Positions 15,481 through 24,914 of a stretch of DNA of 64,000 nucleotides are shown here, one piece after another. The position numbers and the translations under genes were made by a program. The stretch lies in contig NZ_ABCP01000008.1 in the NCBI RefSeq assembly GCF_000170835.1, forward strand, positions 1 to 64,000. The letters are read 5' to 3'. This DNA is from Marinobacter algicola DG893 (lineage in GTDB: Bacteria; Pseudomonadota; Gammaproteobacteria; Pseudomonadales; Oleiphilaceae). The notes below the pieces were generated by a model. That model saw only the letters and a program-made list of their open reading frames with translations. It searched no databases and was not told the DNA's origin. Each line of letters begins with the position of its first letter. The first letter of the stretch is position 1.

Positions 15481-17625
15481 TCAGGTCTTTCCTGTCAATC
15501 GTTCTAACAAAACCAACTGGGAGGCGAAGCGCTCCTCGTCTTCTCCGGGCTGACTCTGGACATAGCTGCCGTCCGGCTGCAGCACCCAGGACTGACAATT
15601 ATCCGCCAAGTAGACATCCAGATCTTCCCGTACCCGGGAAGCCAGTTCCGGATCGTCGAGGGGAAACGCGGTTTCTACTCTGCTGAGCAGATTCCGCTCC
15701 ATACCGTCGGCGCTCGAGCAATACACATCCGCCGGAAGGTCATTGTTGCCAAAGTAGTACACCCGGGTGTGCTCAAGGAAACGACCGATGATGGATCTTA
15801 CCCGAATGTTTTCAGAGAGGCCCGGCACTTCCGGGCGGAGACAGCAGATGCCACGGACAATCAGGTCAATTTTCACCCCGGCGTGGGAGGCTCGGTACAG
15901 CGCCTTGATTAGCTGAATCTCCGTCAACGCATTGAACTTCAGGATAATCCGGCCCTTCTCCCCGAAGCTGGCTTCACGCTCTATCAAGCTCAGCAGACGC
16001 GGATGCAAGGTAAACGGCGAGTGGAAGAGCTTCTTGATCTTCAGCGCCTTGCCCATTCCCGTAAGTTGCTGGAACAGTTTGTTAACATCATCGCCGATGG
16101 ACTCGTCGCAAGTCATGAAGCTGTAATCGGTATACAGGCGAGCACTACCGGCGTGATAGTTACCGGTGCCCAGATGCACATAGCGGCGCAGCCGTCCCTC
16201 TTCACGACGGACAATCAGGATCATCTTGGAGTGAGTCTTGTGGTCGACCACACCATAGACCACGATCACACCGGCCTCCTGAAGCCGGCTGGCCAGCTCC
16301 AGATTCTCGGCCTCACTGAACCGCGCCCTTAACTCTATAACAGCGGTCACTTCCTTACCGCGACGAGCCGCATCCGCCAACGCCTCAACAATCTCCGACT
16401 CCGCCCCGGTGCGGTAAAACGTCTGGCGAATCGCGAGAACCTGGGGGTCCTTCGCCGCCTGACGCAGCAGGTCCACAACCGGGCTAAAATTTTCATAGGG
16501 ATGCAGCAGCAGAATCGGCCTCTTGCGGATGGCATCGAAAATCGATTCCTTGCTACGGATCTGCCTGGGAATCGACGGAGAAAATCCAGAATAGGTGAGG
16601 TCCGGTCGGTCCACCAGTTCACCGACAGCCATCAGCCGGGTCAGGTTGACCGGCCCATGGACCTGGTAAAGTTCACGCTCGGTCAGACCGAATTCCTTGA
16701 GCAGGAACTGAACCAACTTTTCCGGGCAGTTGTCGGCGACCTCAAGCCGTACGCCATCACCAAACCGACGGCTCAGCAACTCACCGCGCAAGGCCGAAGC
16801 CAGGTCTTCCAGGTCGTCTTCAAGTTCAAGATCGGCATTTCGTGTCAGACGGAACTGATAGCAGCCTTTCACTTCCATGCCCGGGAAAAGTTCATCGGCA
16901 TGGGCGTGGATCATGGATGACAAGAACACTAGGTTGTCGCCACCGCTACAGACATCATCAGGCAGTCGGAGCAGACGCGGAAGAGATCGGGGAGCAGGTA
17001 CAATCGCCATCCCGGTTTCCCTCCCAAAGGCGTCCTTACCATCCAGCTCGACAATGAAGTTCAGGCTTTTATTAACCAGGCGCGGGAACGGGTGCGAGGG
17101 ATCCAGCCCGATGGGGCTGACAACCGGCAGAATTTCTTCTTCAAAATAGGTGCGCACCCACTCCGCTTGTTTCGGCGTCCATTCCCGGCGCCGGACAAAG
17201 TGAATGTTCTCCCGCTCCATCTCGGGAATAAGGACATTGTTGAGTATGTCGTACTGCTCGCGGATATATTCTTGAGCAACCCGACTAATTTCGCCCAACA
17301 CCTGTTTTGGAGACATACCATCGGAGTCTAGGATTTCTCGTTCATATTTGATCTGCTGCCGCAGGCCCGCAACTCGGATCTCGAAGAACTCATCCATGTT
17401 GCTGCTGAAGAAGCAGCAGAAGATCAGCCGGTTGATCAACGGATGGGTGGTGTCCAGGGCTTGCTTGAGTACCCGGTAATTGAACTGGAGCTGGCTAAGT
17501 TCCCGGTTGAAGTAGTTTTCATAGGCATCCAGGTTGACTTCCTCACCAATCGAGTGGGTTTCAACCGGTGCAGGCACACTCTGCTCATCCCGTGCCGTCT
17601 GATTCTTTGCCGTATCTGTTGTCAT
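15481..17625 (-). CDS. ppk1: Polyphosphate kinase 1
   Basis: A 714-residue protein matching PPK1 domain by domain. The N-terminal helical domain (YFNRELSQLQFNYRVLKQA) is followed by the head domain, then two PLD-like C-terminal domains with the autophosphorylated His in the DHKTHSKMILIVRREEG segment and GTGNYHAGSARLYTDYSFMT. It reversibly makes polyphosphate from ATP. The enzyme is normally chromosomal core, and its length is normal. A weak GGGGAG lies about 13 bases before the ATG. Its 5' side borders the IS and tRNA scar region. No ppx is adjacent. Confidence 0.95.
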   Translation of the reverse strand: MTTDTAKNQTARDEQSVPAPVETHSIGEEVNLDAYENYFNRELSQLQFNYRVLKQALDTTHPLINRLIFCCFFSSNMDEFFEIRVAGLRQQIKYEREILDSDGMSPKQVLGEISRVAQEYIREQYDILNNVLIPEMERENIHFVRRREWTPKQAEWVRTYFEEEILPVVSPIGLDPSHPFPRLVNKSLNFIVELDGKDAFGRETGMAIVPAPRSLPRLLRLPDDVCSGGDNLVFLSSMIHAHADELFPGMEVKGCYQFRLTRNADLELEDDLEDLASALRGELLSRRFGDGVRLEVADNCPEKLVQFLLKEFGLTERELYQVHGPVNLTRLMAVGELVDRPDLTYSGFSPSIPRQIRSKESIFDAIRKRPILLLHPYENFSPVVDLLRQAAKDPQVLAIRQTFYRTGAESEIVEALADAARRGKEVTAVIELRARFSEAENLELASRLQEAGVIVVYGVVDHKTHSKMILIVRREEGRLRRYVHLGTGNYHAGSARLYTDYSFMTCDESIGDDVNKLFQQLTGMGKALKIKKLFHSPFTLHPRLLSLIEREASFGEKGRIILKFNALTEIQLIKALYRASHAGVKIDLIVRGICCLRPEVPGLSENIRVRSIIGRFLEHTRVYYFGNNDLPADVYCSSADGMERNLLSRVETAFPLDDPELASRVREDLDVYLADNCQSWVLQPDGSYVQSQPGEDEERFASQLVLLERLTGKT

Positions 17626-17747
17626 GAATCCAGTGTGCTCCCCATCGCTGGCGAAAGACTTGATACTGATTGGCCCTTACCCCATACCCTAGCGGCTGCT
17701 CTTCCACTACGCGGGAGGGCGAACAAACAGTACAAGAGAGGAAATCT

Positions 17748-18150
17748 ATGAAGTTTTACCATAGCACTCACCGCTATTATTTTGGAGTCAATCTGCAAAC
17801 CCGCAGCCTTATATACGTGCATCATCAACTAGCAGAAAGGGGTGTTACCGTAAAAGGAAATAGCCCCTCGTAGGTGACGGCTACTAGACCTCGAATCATT
17901 TCGCGATGACCTCGCCGTCGCTATCGAGTGGAAATCGTTGGAACTCTGGCCCTCACCATTTCCTTAGAAGGCAGCGATATCCAACGCTTTGCTTCCGTCA
18001 AGATGCTTGCGTCTTCCGCCCGTTTGGTGAAATGCAAACCCAAATTAGCTGGTTAGGTCTTCGGCACCCAAGGCAACAAAATCGGCAATGGCTGCTTGTC
18101 GCGAGACTGCGAACAAATTGTCCGTTCCAGGACATTCTGAACCGGACAAA
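17748..18150 (+). pseudogene. Decayed IS110-family transposase
   Basis: The remnant begins with an ATG preceded by AGAGAGGAAA. The first residues, MKFYHSTHRYYFGVNLQTRS, resemble the IS110 start MKFYxxxHxFYCGIDLHxRS. Stops and frame changes follow. A second fragment near 17910 reads FRDDLAVAIE, like the family's YREDLVVAVEC. A third from about 17967 reads EGSDIQRFASVKMLASSARL then VKCK, and GTQGNKIGNG follows, which is the C-terminal transposase_20 region (DIQRF...YCRLVK...GNKIGN). Between the second and third pieces roughly 190 residues are missing. The acidic residues of the DEDD site are incomplete, so the element is dead. From its end to 18405 the DNA is AT-rich and without genes. Confidence 0.8.
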
Positions 18151-18407
18151 GTTAGGCATGTTGTATGTGGGCGGTTTCGCGAGGACAAGTACAGTTTAGT
18201 AATTATTCCAAATTAAATGAAGCTGAGAGCAGCGGTCATTCTGGTATTTTTAGGGCATTAGATACAGGACATTTTTGTGCCCAAGATAGGGGTAATTCGT
18301 GCAAACATCGGCATTAAAAGGATTTTCTTGGAGAGCGAAGTCTAAACATAATCGCTTGATCGACCTCACATTAGGTCGCTTAACCACACATTAAGGCACC
18401 CTAGTAC

Positions 18408-18458
18408 AGTGCCCTCCGGAGGCAAAGGTCTCAGGTTCGAATCCTGACGGGCGGGCCA
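18408..18458 (+). pseudogene. 3' fragment of tRNA-Arg(CCG)
   Basis: The segment has the anticodon arm TGCC-CTCCGGA-GGCA with anticodon CCG, a variable loop, the T-arm TCAGG-TTCGAAT-CCTGA, the acceptor 3' strand CGGGCGG, then GCCA. It matches the 3' two-thirds of gammaproteobacterial tRNA-Arg(CCG). The acceptor 5' strand and D-arm are absent: the bases before it (TTAAGGCACCCTAGTACAG) do not pair. A rho-independent terminator follows, as after a real tRNA gene. This is what remains at one end of an element that integrated into the tRNA 3' half. Confidence 0.85.
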
Positions 18459-18470
18459 TCTTGCTCAATG

Positions 18471-18494
18471 AAGCCTCGCCATGTGCGGGGCTTT
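18471..18494 (+). terminator. Rho-independent terminator behind the tRNA fragment
   Basis: Stem AGCCTCGC/GCGGGGCT around loop CATGT, followed by TTTTTTG. It is presumably the native terminator of the tRNA-Arg gene whose 5' part is missing. Confidence 0.8.
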
Positions 18495-18545
18495 TTTGTG
18501 AACGACGGTTTGATCGTTAGCTTTGATGAGAACCTGCGTTCGACA

Positions 18546-18567
18546 ACTCGCACAACGCGTTGCGAGT
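18546..18567. repeat. Inverted repeat upstream of the hybrid kinase
   Basis: Perfect 7+7 arms ACTCGCA/TGCGAGT with an 8-base spacer containing ACGCGT. It lies about 215 bases before the kinase start in a 287-base non-coding stretch. There is no T-run; it could be an operator or a leader hairpin. Confidence 0.4.
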
Positions 18568-18781
18568 CCATTCTGTGCATCCTTACCCCTGAGTGGAAAA
18601 GTCCACCAATCAATTCCGAAACGATACCTGTGGTCGCATTTCCGCCCGTAATTACTAACATAACAGTCTGCCGATTCCTTCTAGAGCAGCTATTCTATGA
18701 CTGGCTCGACCGAATATTGATACCACAACACATGGGTGGCTCGTTTGTTTTAGCTGCAAAGAAACAGGATCTCTATTTCCT

Positions 18782-21700
18782 ATGACAGACTGTAGAACCA
18801 TGACGTTTTCATCAAAAGCCATATCCACGCTCGCTCTGGCCCTACTGGCCTTTGCGGGCAACATGCTCAACTTGCCGCTATTTTTTGGCGTGCATTTTAT
18901 ATTTGGTTCTGTAGCCGTCATGGTCGCCGTGAAATTGCTGGGGCTATGGCCCGCACTATGGGTTGCGCTGTCGGGCGGCGCCTATACCTGGGTGCTCTGG
19001 GGTCACCCCTACGCCATGCTGACGTTTACACTCGAAGCGATCATCGTCAGCCTGCTGTATCGGCGTGGCATGCAGAACCTGGTGCTGGCAGACCTCGCTT
19101 TCTGGCTTGTGGCGGGGCCAACTCTGGTACCACTGCTATATATAGGCGTGATCGGTATAGATACGTCCTCTGCCGTCATGATTGCCCTGAAGCAGTCCCT
19201 GAACGGCCTGTTCAATGCGCTGGTCGCAGGGATTCTGGTTCAAGTGATGGTTTGGCGGCTCCAGAACGGCTCTGTCAGTTGGTTGCCCGCTCATATCCGG
19301 TTAAACGAGCTGCTTTTTCACGCTCTATTGATTCTGACCCTTATCGCCGGCACGACTCCGGTCATTCTCAGCAGCTCCGCCGAGAAAACCGAACAGGAGC
19401 AGGTGTTGGCCGGGCAATTGAAACGAGTGCTTAACGAGGCACAGGAGACTCTCCAGCGACAACCCGATGCCTCGCCAATCCTTAAAAGTGAATTATTGCG
19501 GTACTCGAAAAGCGATGACGTATCGAGTATCGCGCTGCTGAATCGCCAGGGTGAACCCATTGCGCAGGCTGGGAAGGTAAACGCTTTTTCACCAGGAGAG
19601 GTGCAGCAACTAAGTGGCGCGGACAACCTGGCCATCTGGCTGCCGGATTTCGAAGGCAGTCTTGTGAGCCGCTGGAAAGCCGGCCAATATCATTATCGGC
19701 TTCCTGTCACCGGGCTTCCCGATGGTACCGAGCTAATGGCTGAGAGGCCTGCAGCGCCATTGATACAAGCCATTGAAACTCAACGCAATAAAAGCTTCGC
19801 GTTTCTGGCGGGAATGACGTTACTGAGCATCCTGGCCAGCTTTTTTCTGAGTCGCGTCCTGACTCTCCCCTTGTCGCGACTCAACAAGGCCAGCAGGCAC
19901 CTGCACGACAAAATACGTCATCAAAGGCAATCCGAGCTACCCGACAGCAGGGTTCATGAGTATGCGAGTCTGTCTGCCTCACTCAAAAGCATGAGCGATA
20001 CGCTTACCCATACGTTCGCCGAACTGGATAACGCAAGGGCCAATCTAGAGCTGGAAGTCAAAACTCGCACCCGAGAACTGGTCAATACGTCCGCGATGTT
20101 GAGCAATGTACTGGAAGCTTCCACAGAGATGGCGATTATCGCAACCGATACCGACGGCACAATCACCCTGTTCAATAAAGGGGCTGAAAACCTTCTAGGG
20201 TACAGTTCAAGCTCGATGGTCGGCACTCATAGCCCGGCCCTGTTTCACCTCTCTTCTGAGATTGAAGAACGATCCCAAGAGCTTTACGAGGAAACCGGCG
20301 AGACAGTCTCAGGCTTTGATGTGCTCGTACAACGCCCTCTGCACGAAGGCTCGGAAACCCGCGAATGGTCCTATGTAAACAAGCTGGGGAAGCAGATTCC
20401 GGTCATGTTGACGGTCACACCGATCCGGGACGACGTTGATAGGATTACAGGTTTTCTGGGTATCGCTCAGGACATCACCGAGCGTAAGCGCCTTGAGCAA
20501 ATGAAGACTGAGTTTATTTCTACGGTAAGCCATGAATTGCGCACGCCGCTTACATCCGTAAGCGGCGCCATCGGACTCGTGCTGGGCGGGCGGTTAGGTG
20601 ATATACCCGAAAAGGCACAGGAATTATTGAATACCGCACAACGTAACAGCGAGCGGCTGGCGCATCTGATTAACGATTTGCTGGATACCGATAAAATTGC
20701 GGCGGGTAAGATTCATTTCGACATGCAAGTGACGCCAATCATACCAATACTTGAGCAATCACTAGAGGAAAACAGAACTTACTGTGCTGAGCAAAACCTA
20801 AAACTGGTGTTAACCCGCAAGCTGACCCAAACCAGCGTCAAGGTCGATGTACAGCGACTGAAACAGGTGCTGGCCAACCTATTGTCCAATGCCATCAAAT
20901 TTTCTCCCGACGGCGGTACCGTCAGCATTGAAGCGACCAGCACTGATACCGACATCACGGTCAGTGTGGTTGATCAGGGGCCCGGTATTCCCGAGGACTT
21001 CCAACATAAGGTGTTTCAGAAATTTGCTCAGGCCGACAGCTCCGACACGCGCCAGAAAGGCGGCACTGGCCTGGGGTTGGCCATAACCCGTGAACTCGTT
21101 AAACGCATGGGCGGAACCATTGGCTTTGAAACGACCGAAGGAAAAGGGACTCGTTTTTTCTTTACGCTTCCAGCGGTACGATCAGCCCAAGCGATACCGA
21201 TACCCGTTCATCTGGGTGCACGCCAACCTGCTCAAGCGTCACCCCGAATATTGATCGTGGAAGATGATCCGGATGCTGCCGAACTTCTGAAAATCATGCT
21301 GGGAGGGGTCGGGTACCAGGTGGCAGTCTGCCACACTGGCTTGGAGGCCCTTGAAGCGGTGAACAAGGGTGATTATGACCTGATCAGCCTGGACCTGATA
21401 TTGCCGGACATCGGTGGACTCGACATTATCCGACGGCTGAAGGAGCATGCTGACACGGCAAACATACCTATCGTGGTGGTGTCTGCGAAAGTGAAGCAGG
21501 GAAAGCTTGAACTTAATGGCGAGGCGAACAATATCGCCTGGCTGCCAAAACCCATCCAACATCAGAAACTGATTGATCTGGTGCAACATCAATTATCGGA
21601 CGGCGGGCTCGCGAAAATACTGCACATAGAAGATGATGCAGATTTGCACCATGTCATATCAGCCATGGTCAGTGATCGGTTGATTATGGACCGGGCGGGA

Positions 21701-21964
21701 ACCATTGCCAGCGCCAAAGCTCTGTTAAAGCAGCACGCTTACGATGCGATATTGCTGGATATTGGCCTGCCGGACGGCTCAGGATTGGATCTGATCCCGG
21801 ATATTCAACACGAGCAACCTTATGCGGCAATCGTCATACTGTCGGGCGACGACGTCAGTAAAGAAAAGCACAATACCGTTGGAGCAGTTTTGCTGAAAAA
21901 CCGCCTGACAACGGAACAACTCGTCAATGTTATTGAAAGCCGCATTCATGGAAGCCAGCCATGA
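18782..21964 (+). CDS. Hybrid sensor histidine kinase (membrane sensor, HAMP, PAS, HisKA, HATPase, two REC)
   Basis: A 1060-residue inner-membrane hybrid kinase. Residues about 10-200 hold several hydrophobic segments of a MASE-like sensor. A periplasmic stretch follows to about 340, then a further helix (FAFLAGMTLLSILASFFLSR), HAMP to about 420, a short coiled coil, PAS at about 445-565, and HisKA with the phospho-accepting His at about 584 (TVSHELRTPLT). The HATPase has N and G boxes (NLLSNAIKFS, GTGLGLAI). Two receiver domains start ILIVEDDPDA and ILHIEDDADL. A second ATG at 18800 could be the real start. No cognate response regulator lies next to it, so the receivers may pass phosphate to a distant Hpt. 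The signal is unknown. Confidence 0.88.
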   Translation: MTDCRTMTFSSKAISTLALALLAFAGNMLNLPLFFGVHFIFGSVAVMVAVKLLGLWPALWVALSGGAYTWVLWGHPYAMLTFTLEAIIVSLLYRRGMQNLVLADLAFWLVAGPTLVPLLYIGVIGIDTSSAVMIALKQSLNGLFNALVAGILVQVMVWRLQNGSVSWLPAHIRLNELLFHALLILTLIAGTTPVILSSSAEKTEQEQVLAGQLKRVLNEAQETLQRQPDASPILKSELLRYSKSDDVSSIALLNRQGEPIAQAGKVNAFSPGEVQQLSGADNLAIWLPDFEGSLVSRWKAGQYHYRLPVTGLPDGTELMAERPAAPLIQAIETQRNKSFAFLAGMTLLSILASFFLSRVLTLPLSRLNKASRHLHDKIRHQRQSELPDSRVHEYASLSASLKSMSDTLTHTFAELDNARANLELEVKTRTRELVNTSAMLSNVLEASTEMAIIATDTDGTITLFNKGAENLLGYSSSSMVGTHSPALFHLSSEIEERSQELYEETGETVSGFDVLVQRPLHEGSETREWSYVNKLGKQIPVMLTVTPIRDDVDRITGFLGIAQDITERKRLEQMKTEFISTVSHELRTPLTSVSGAIGLVLGGRLGDIPEKAQELLNTAQRNSERLAHLINDLLDTDKIAAGKIHFDMQVTPIIPILEQSLEENRTYCAEQNLKLVLTRKLTQTSVKVDVQRLKQVLANLLSNAIKFSPDGGTVSIEATSTDTDITVSVVDQGPGIPEDFQHKVFQKFAQADSSDTRQKGGTGLGLAITRELVKRMGGTIGFETTEGKGTRFFFTLPAVRSAQAIPIPVHLGARQPAQASPRILIVEDDPDAAELLKIMLGGVGYQVAVCHTGLEALEAVNKGDYDLISLDLILPDIGGLDIIRRLKEHADTANIPIVVVSAKVKQGKLELNGEANNIAWLPKPIQHQKLIDLVQHQLSDGGLAKILHIEDDADLHHVISAMVSDRLIMDRAGTIASAKALLKQHAYDAILLDIGLPDGSGLDLIPDIQHEQPYAAIVILSGDDVSKEKHNTVGAVLLKNRLTTEQLVNVIESRIHGSQP

Positions 21965-22019
21965 GCTTCAATGGCCTTCGGCAGCATGAGGCAGGTCGTT
22001 ATTTTCAAAGGCATGACGC

Positions 22020-23162
22020 CTAGACGTCCGCGGGGCCTTCGGATTCCATCTTGCCCCGCACCCAAGCTGCCCGAACACGCTCCGAAACCACGCCGGCTAA
22101 AAGCCCGAAAAACGGATCAGCCCAGACGGTCACCAGTGCGGTTATCGCAATGACCGGCCAACAAGACGGTTTGGCGGCCCAGAGACGCCTGGACACAGCA
22201 AGTTCAACGGCGGTTACCAACAACAAGGCTCCCAGACCCGCCACCGGAATGGCGGCAATAAATGACAAGCCGCCCGGCAGGAAAGCAACCATGAGCAAAA
22301 CGGTTCCCAGCAGAACTGGCGCCATGCCGGTCCTGGCACCGAAACGGTGGTGCGCGGCCACGCCTCCGGCGCCATGACACATGGGCAAGGCACCGAGCGG
22401 AACGAGAAAAAGGTTTGCCAAACCCGTCGTCACCGACAGCCGGGCTGGCGTCACGCGGTGTGATTGATCGCCGAAGTAATCCCCTGCCACCAGGGCCGTC
22501 AGTACAACGGCATTGGTGATCGTTAGCGCCAGTTGAGGGAACACCAGCATGGACATCGCCTGCTGCCAATCGTCTTTGCCTGGCAGTTGAGGGAGTGCGA
22601 ATGGTAACGAATCTGCTGCAGGCAGCGTGAGTCCCGGCGCCCCCAGTACCGCGCCGATCGCTAACGCGACACCTAGCCCTATCAGGGCTGCTGGCCAGTT
22701 CGGCGACACCTTGAGGGTGATGACCAACACCGCCAGGGTGATCACACCCGACGGCAAGGACGTGGCCATCAACCCCAGGCTCATGCTGGCCAACAGCAAC
22801 CCCAATCCCAACTGAAGGCCGCTCAATACCGAGCCGGGCACAAGACGTGCCACCCGGTTGATCCATCCGGTGGCACCCAGCAGCAACAGTATGGCTCCGA
22901 TCAGCACACCGCTGGCGACCAGACTCTGGGACGTCACCTCGGTGGTCAGCAACAACGCAGCAACCGCTTTCATGGGTTGTACCGGTATCGGCAGCCGATA
23001 GTACAACCCCGTTGCAATGTAGAACGCGGCAAACCCCAGCAGTACGGGTATCGGTGCCAACCCTGCCACGCCAATTGCTCCAAGACTCAGTGGCAGCAAG
23101 GTACCGATGTCACCCAGCGCCCCGCTGATCTCCTTCACTGAATCTTTCGGGTTCAAGGGCAT
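22020..23162 (-). CDS. Molybdate transporter, MOT1/SulP-like
   Basis: A 380-residue integral membrane protein with about 10-12 helices. The opening DSVKEISGALGDIGTLLPLS matches the first MOT1 motif, and LPIPVQPMKAVAA matches the second. MOT1 proteins take up molybdate with high affinity and carry no STAS domain, as here. The gene has AGGAG 6 bases before its ATG and follows, 52 bases away on the same strand, a molybdate/tungstate-type regulator gene. Together with the TupABC genes it gives the cell two routes for Mo/W oxyanions. Confidence 0.85.
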   Translation of the reverse strand: MPLNPKDSVKEISGALGDIGTLLPLSLGAIGVAGLAPIPVLLGFAAFYIATGLYYRLPIPVQPMKAVAALLLTTEVTSQSLVASGVLIGAILLLLGATGWINRVARLVPGSVLSGLQLGLGLLLASMSLGLMATSLPSGVITLAVLVITLKVSPNWPAALIGLGVALAIGAVLGAPGLTLPAADSLPFALPQLPGKDDWQQAMSMLVFPQLALTITNAVVLTALVAGDYFGDQSHRVTPARLSVTTGLANLFLVPLGALPMCHGAGGVAAHHRFGARTGMAPVLLGTVLLMVAFLPGGLSFIAAIPVAGLGALLLVTAVELAVSRRLWAAKPSCWPVIAITALVTVWADPFFGLLAGVVSERVRAAWVRGKMESEGPADV

Positions 23163-23214
23163 GCGCGCTCCTGATTCATTGGCCTGTTTTTATTAACGTT
23201 ATTATTGGCAACTC

Positions 23215-24099
23215 TCACGCGTTATAGACGACATGTCCCAACTCAGTGATGTCGTAACCGCCCAACGCTTCGGCGCGCTGGACAAAGCGCTCGCTACCGG
23301 CAAACGCCAGCAGCCTCTGCATGGCCGGATCAAAATAGTGGCGCCTGCGCATGGCCAGATCAAAATGCTCCTGCTGCAGAGGTATAAAAGCGAGCCCCTG
23401 GCGCCGCGCCGCCGCTTCGATTCCCACGCCAACATCCGATTCGCCCTGTCGAATGGCCAAGGCGAGATCGTCTTCGCTGAGCGACGGATGTGTTGCCCAC
23501 GTGAGGTTTCCGGCATCGATTCGGTGCCGAGCAAGCAAGCTCTGCAGTAAATGGCTGACACCGGCATCAGGCTGTCGATGCGCGAGACGTATACCCGGGC
23601 GGGTGATATCCTCCAAACGGGCGAGTCGGTGAGGGTTATCGGCGGCTAACAGGAGCCCCTGCTGGCGCTTCGCCCAGCGAATCAGCACCAGGTCACGCAT
23701 GCCGCTCAGCCCCAATGTGACAGGATCATTGTAGTCCCGGCTGTCAGCGTGCCAGATATGCATCCCCGCGAGCATTGCGCGACCGGCGATTAACCGTTGT
23801 ACGCCATCACCACTCCCCTGACACAGCAGCGCCAGTTCCGCGCCGCTCTCTTTCACCGCCCACTCCAACAATGGATCCTGGCTGCCTGCCAGGACTGGCG
23901 GGGTCGGCGAACTGACGGCGTCGTCGCCCTCCAGATGATTCATCAACCACAGATCAATACGCTGACGTGGAAACAACAGCTTTCCAGTCACCCGCACACA
24001 AGGAATAACGCCCTGGCTGACCAGGTCATAGACTTTGCGCTCTTTCAGGCGCAGATACTCGGCAGCTTCGGCCGTGGTGAGGTAAGCGGGAAGCGTCAT
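23215..24099 (-). CDS. HTH plus periplasmic-binding-fold regulator of Mo/W genes
   Basis: A 294-residue protein. Residues about 5-57 form an excisionase-type winged HTH (LTTAEAAEYLRLKERKVYDL, then VSQGVIPCVRVTGK). The rest is a PBP-like domain related to those of molybdate-responsive one-component regulators (ModE-linked, COG1910/PBP_like). It lacks a signal peptide, so it acts in the cytoplasm. It is divergent from tupBCA and shares a strand with MOT1. It probably represses or activates both according to tungstate or molybdate. ATG with AGGAGAC 4 bases before it. Confidence 0.8.
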   Translation of the reverse strand: MTLPAYLTTAEAAEYLRLKERKVYDLVSQGVIPCVRVTGKLLFPRQRIDLWLMNHLEGDDAVSSPTPPVLAGSQDPLLEWAVKESGAELALLCQGSGDGVQRLIAGRAMLAGMHIWHADSRDYNDPVTLGLSGMRDLVLIRWAKRQQGLLLAADNPHRLARLEDITRPGIRLAHRQPDAGVSHLLQSLLARHRIDAGNLTWATHPSLSEDDLALAIRQGESDVGVGIEAAARRQGLAFIPLQQEHFDLAMRRRHYFDPAMQRLLAFAGSERFVQRAEALGGYDITELGHVVYNA

Positions 24100-24215
24100 T
24101 AATGTCTCCTGCCGCCTGGAAAAGCACTAAACTGTTTTTAGCTGCATATTTTTCAACAGGCTGTGCAAAGCGTAGTCAGAAACTCCACGATGCTCAATAA
24201 CAAGGAGACGCAGCT

Positions 24216-24914
24216 GTGGAAAATAATGCGTTTTACGTAGCGCTGTCGCTACTGCTAAACCTCGACGCTTCGCTCTTTCAGATCGTGGCGCTTTCGCTGC
24301 AGGTGTCGCTTCTGGCGGTACTGATCGCGGCCGTTCTGGGATTCCCTCTCGGTGCTGCGGTGGCACTGTGGCGCTTCCCCGGGCGCGGCATCATGATTGT
24401 CGTGCTCAATGCCTTGATGGGGCTGCCTCCGGTGGTGGCCGGGCTCGCTGTCTACTTACTACTCTCGAGAGCCGGTCCTCTGGGTGAGTGGGGGTTTCTT
24501 TTCACACCGGGGGCCATGGTCATTGCCCAGGTGGTGCTGGTGTTACCGATTCTGGCTGCGCTCTCGCGCCAGAAGGTGGAAGAGCTTCTGGGTGAGTACC
24601 GCGAGCAGTTTATGTCACTGGGCATGTCGCGCTCACGCATGATGCCCACCCTGCTGTGGGACGCCCGTTTTGCGTTATTGACCGTTCTGCTCGCCGGCTT
24701 TGGCCGCGCCAGCGCCGAAGTGGGCGCGGTGATGATGGTGGGGGGTAATATTGATGGGGTCACGCGGGTCATGACCACCGCCATAGTGCTGGAAACCGGC
24801 AAGGGCAACCTGCCCCTGGCACTGGGACTGGGGATCGTACTACTGGCGCTGGTCATGTTGATCAACACAGGCGCCTATTTGGTGGGTGAACTGACCAGAA
24901 GGCGGATAGGATGA
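24216..24914 (+). CDS. tupB: Tungstate ABC transporter permease
   Basis: A 232-residue inner-membrane permease with about 5-6 helices and the typical EAA-like loop (LSRQKVEELLGEYREQFMSL, then GMSRSRMM). It forms the membrane channel of the TupABC importer. The start is a GTG with AAGGAG 8 bases before it. Its stop overlaps the next gene's ATG by 4 bases, as expected in an operon. Tup rather than Mod is chosen because the binding protein downstream is of the TupA type. Confidence 0.85.
   Translation: MENNAFYVALSLLLNLDASLFQIVALSLQVSLLAVLIAAVLGFPLGAAVALWRFPGRGIMIVVLNALMGLPPVVAGLAVYLLLSRAGPLGEWGFLFTPGAMVIAQVVLVLPILAALSRQKVEELLGEYREQFMSLGMSRSRMMPTLLWDARFALLTVLLAGFGRASAEVGAVMMVGGNIDGVTRVMTTAIVLETGKGNLPLALGLGIVLLALVMLINTGAYLVGELTRRRIG

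Noticed and set aside
15481..17625. ppk1 as an island gene
   Set aside because: PPK1 is usually core and the gene is normal in length and composition. The tRNA scar beside it does not prove that it was transferred, so this is left as an open question in the scar finding.
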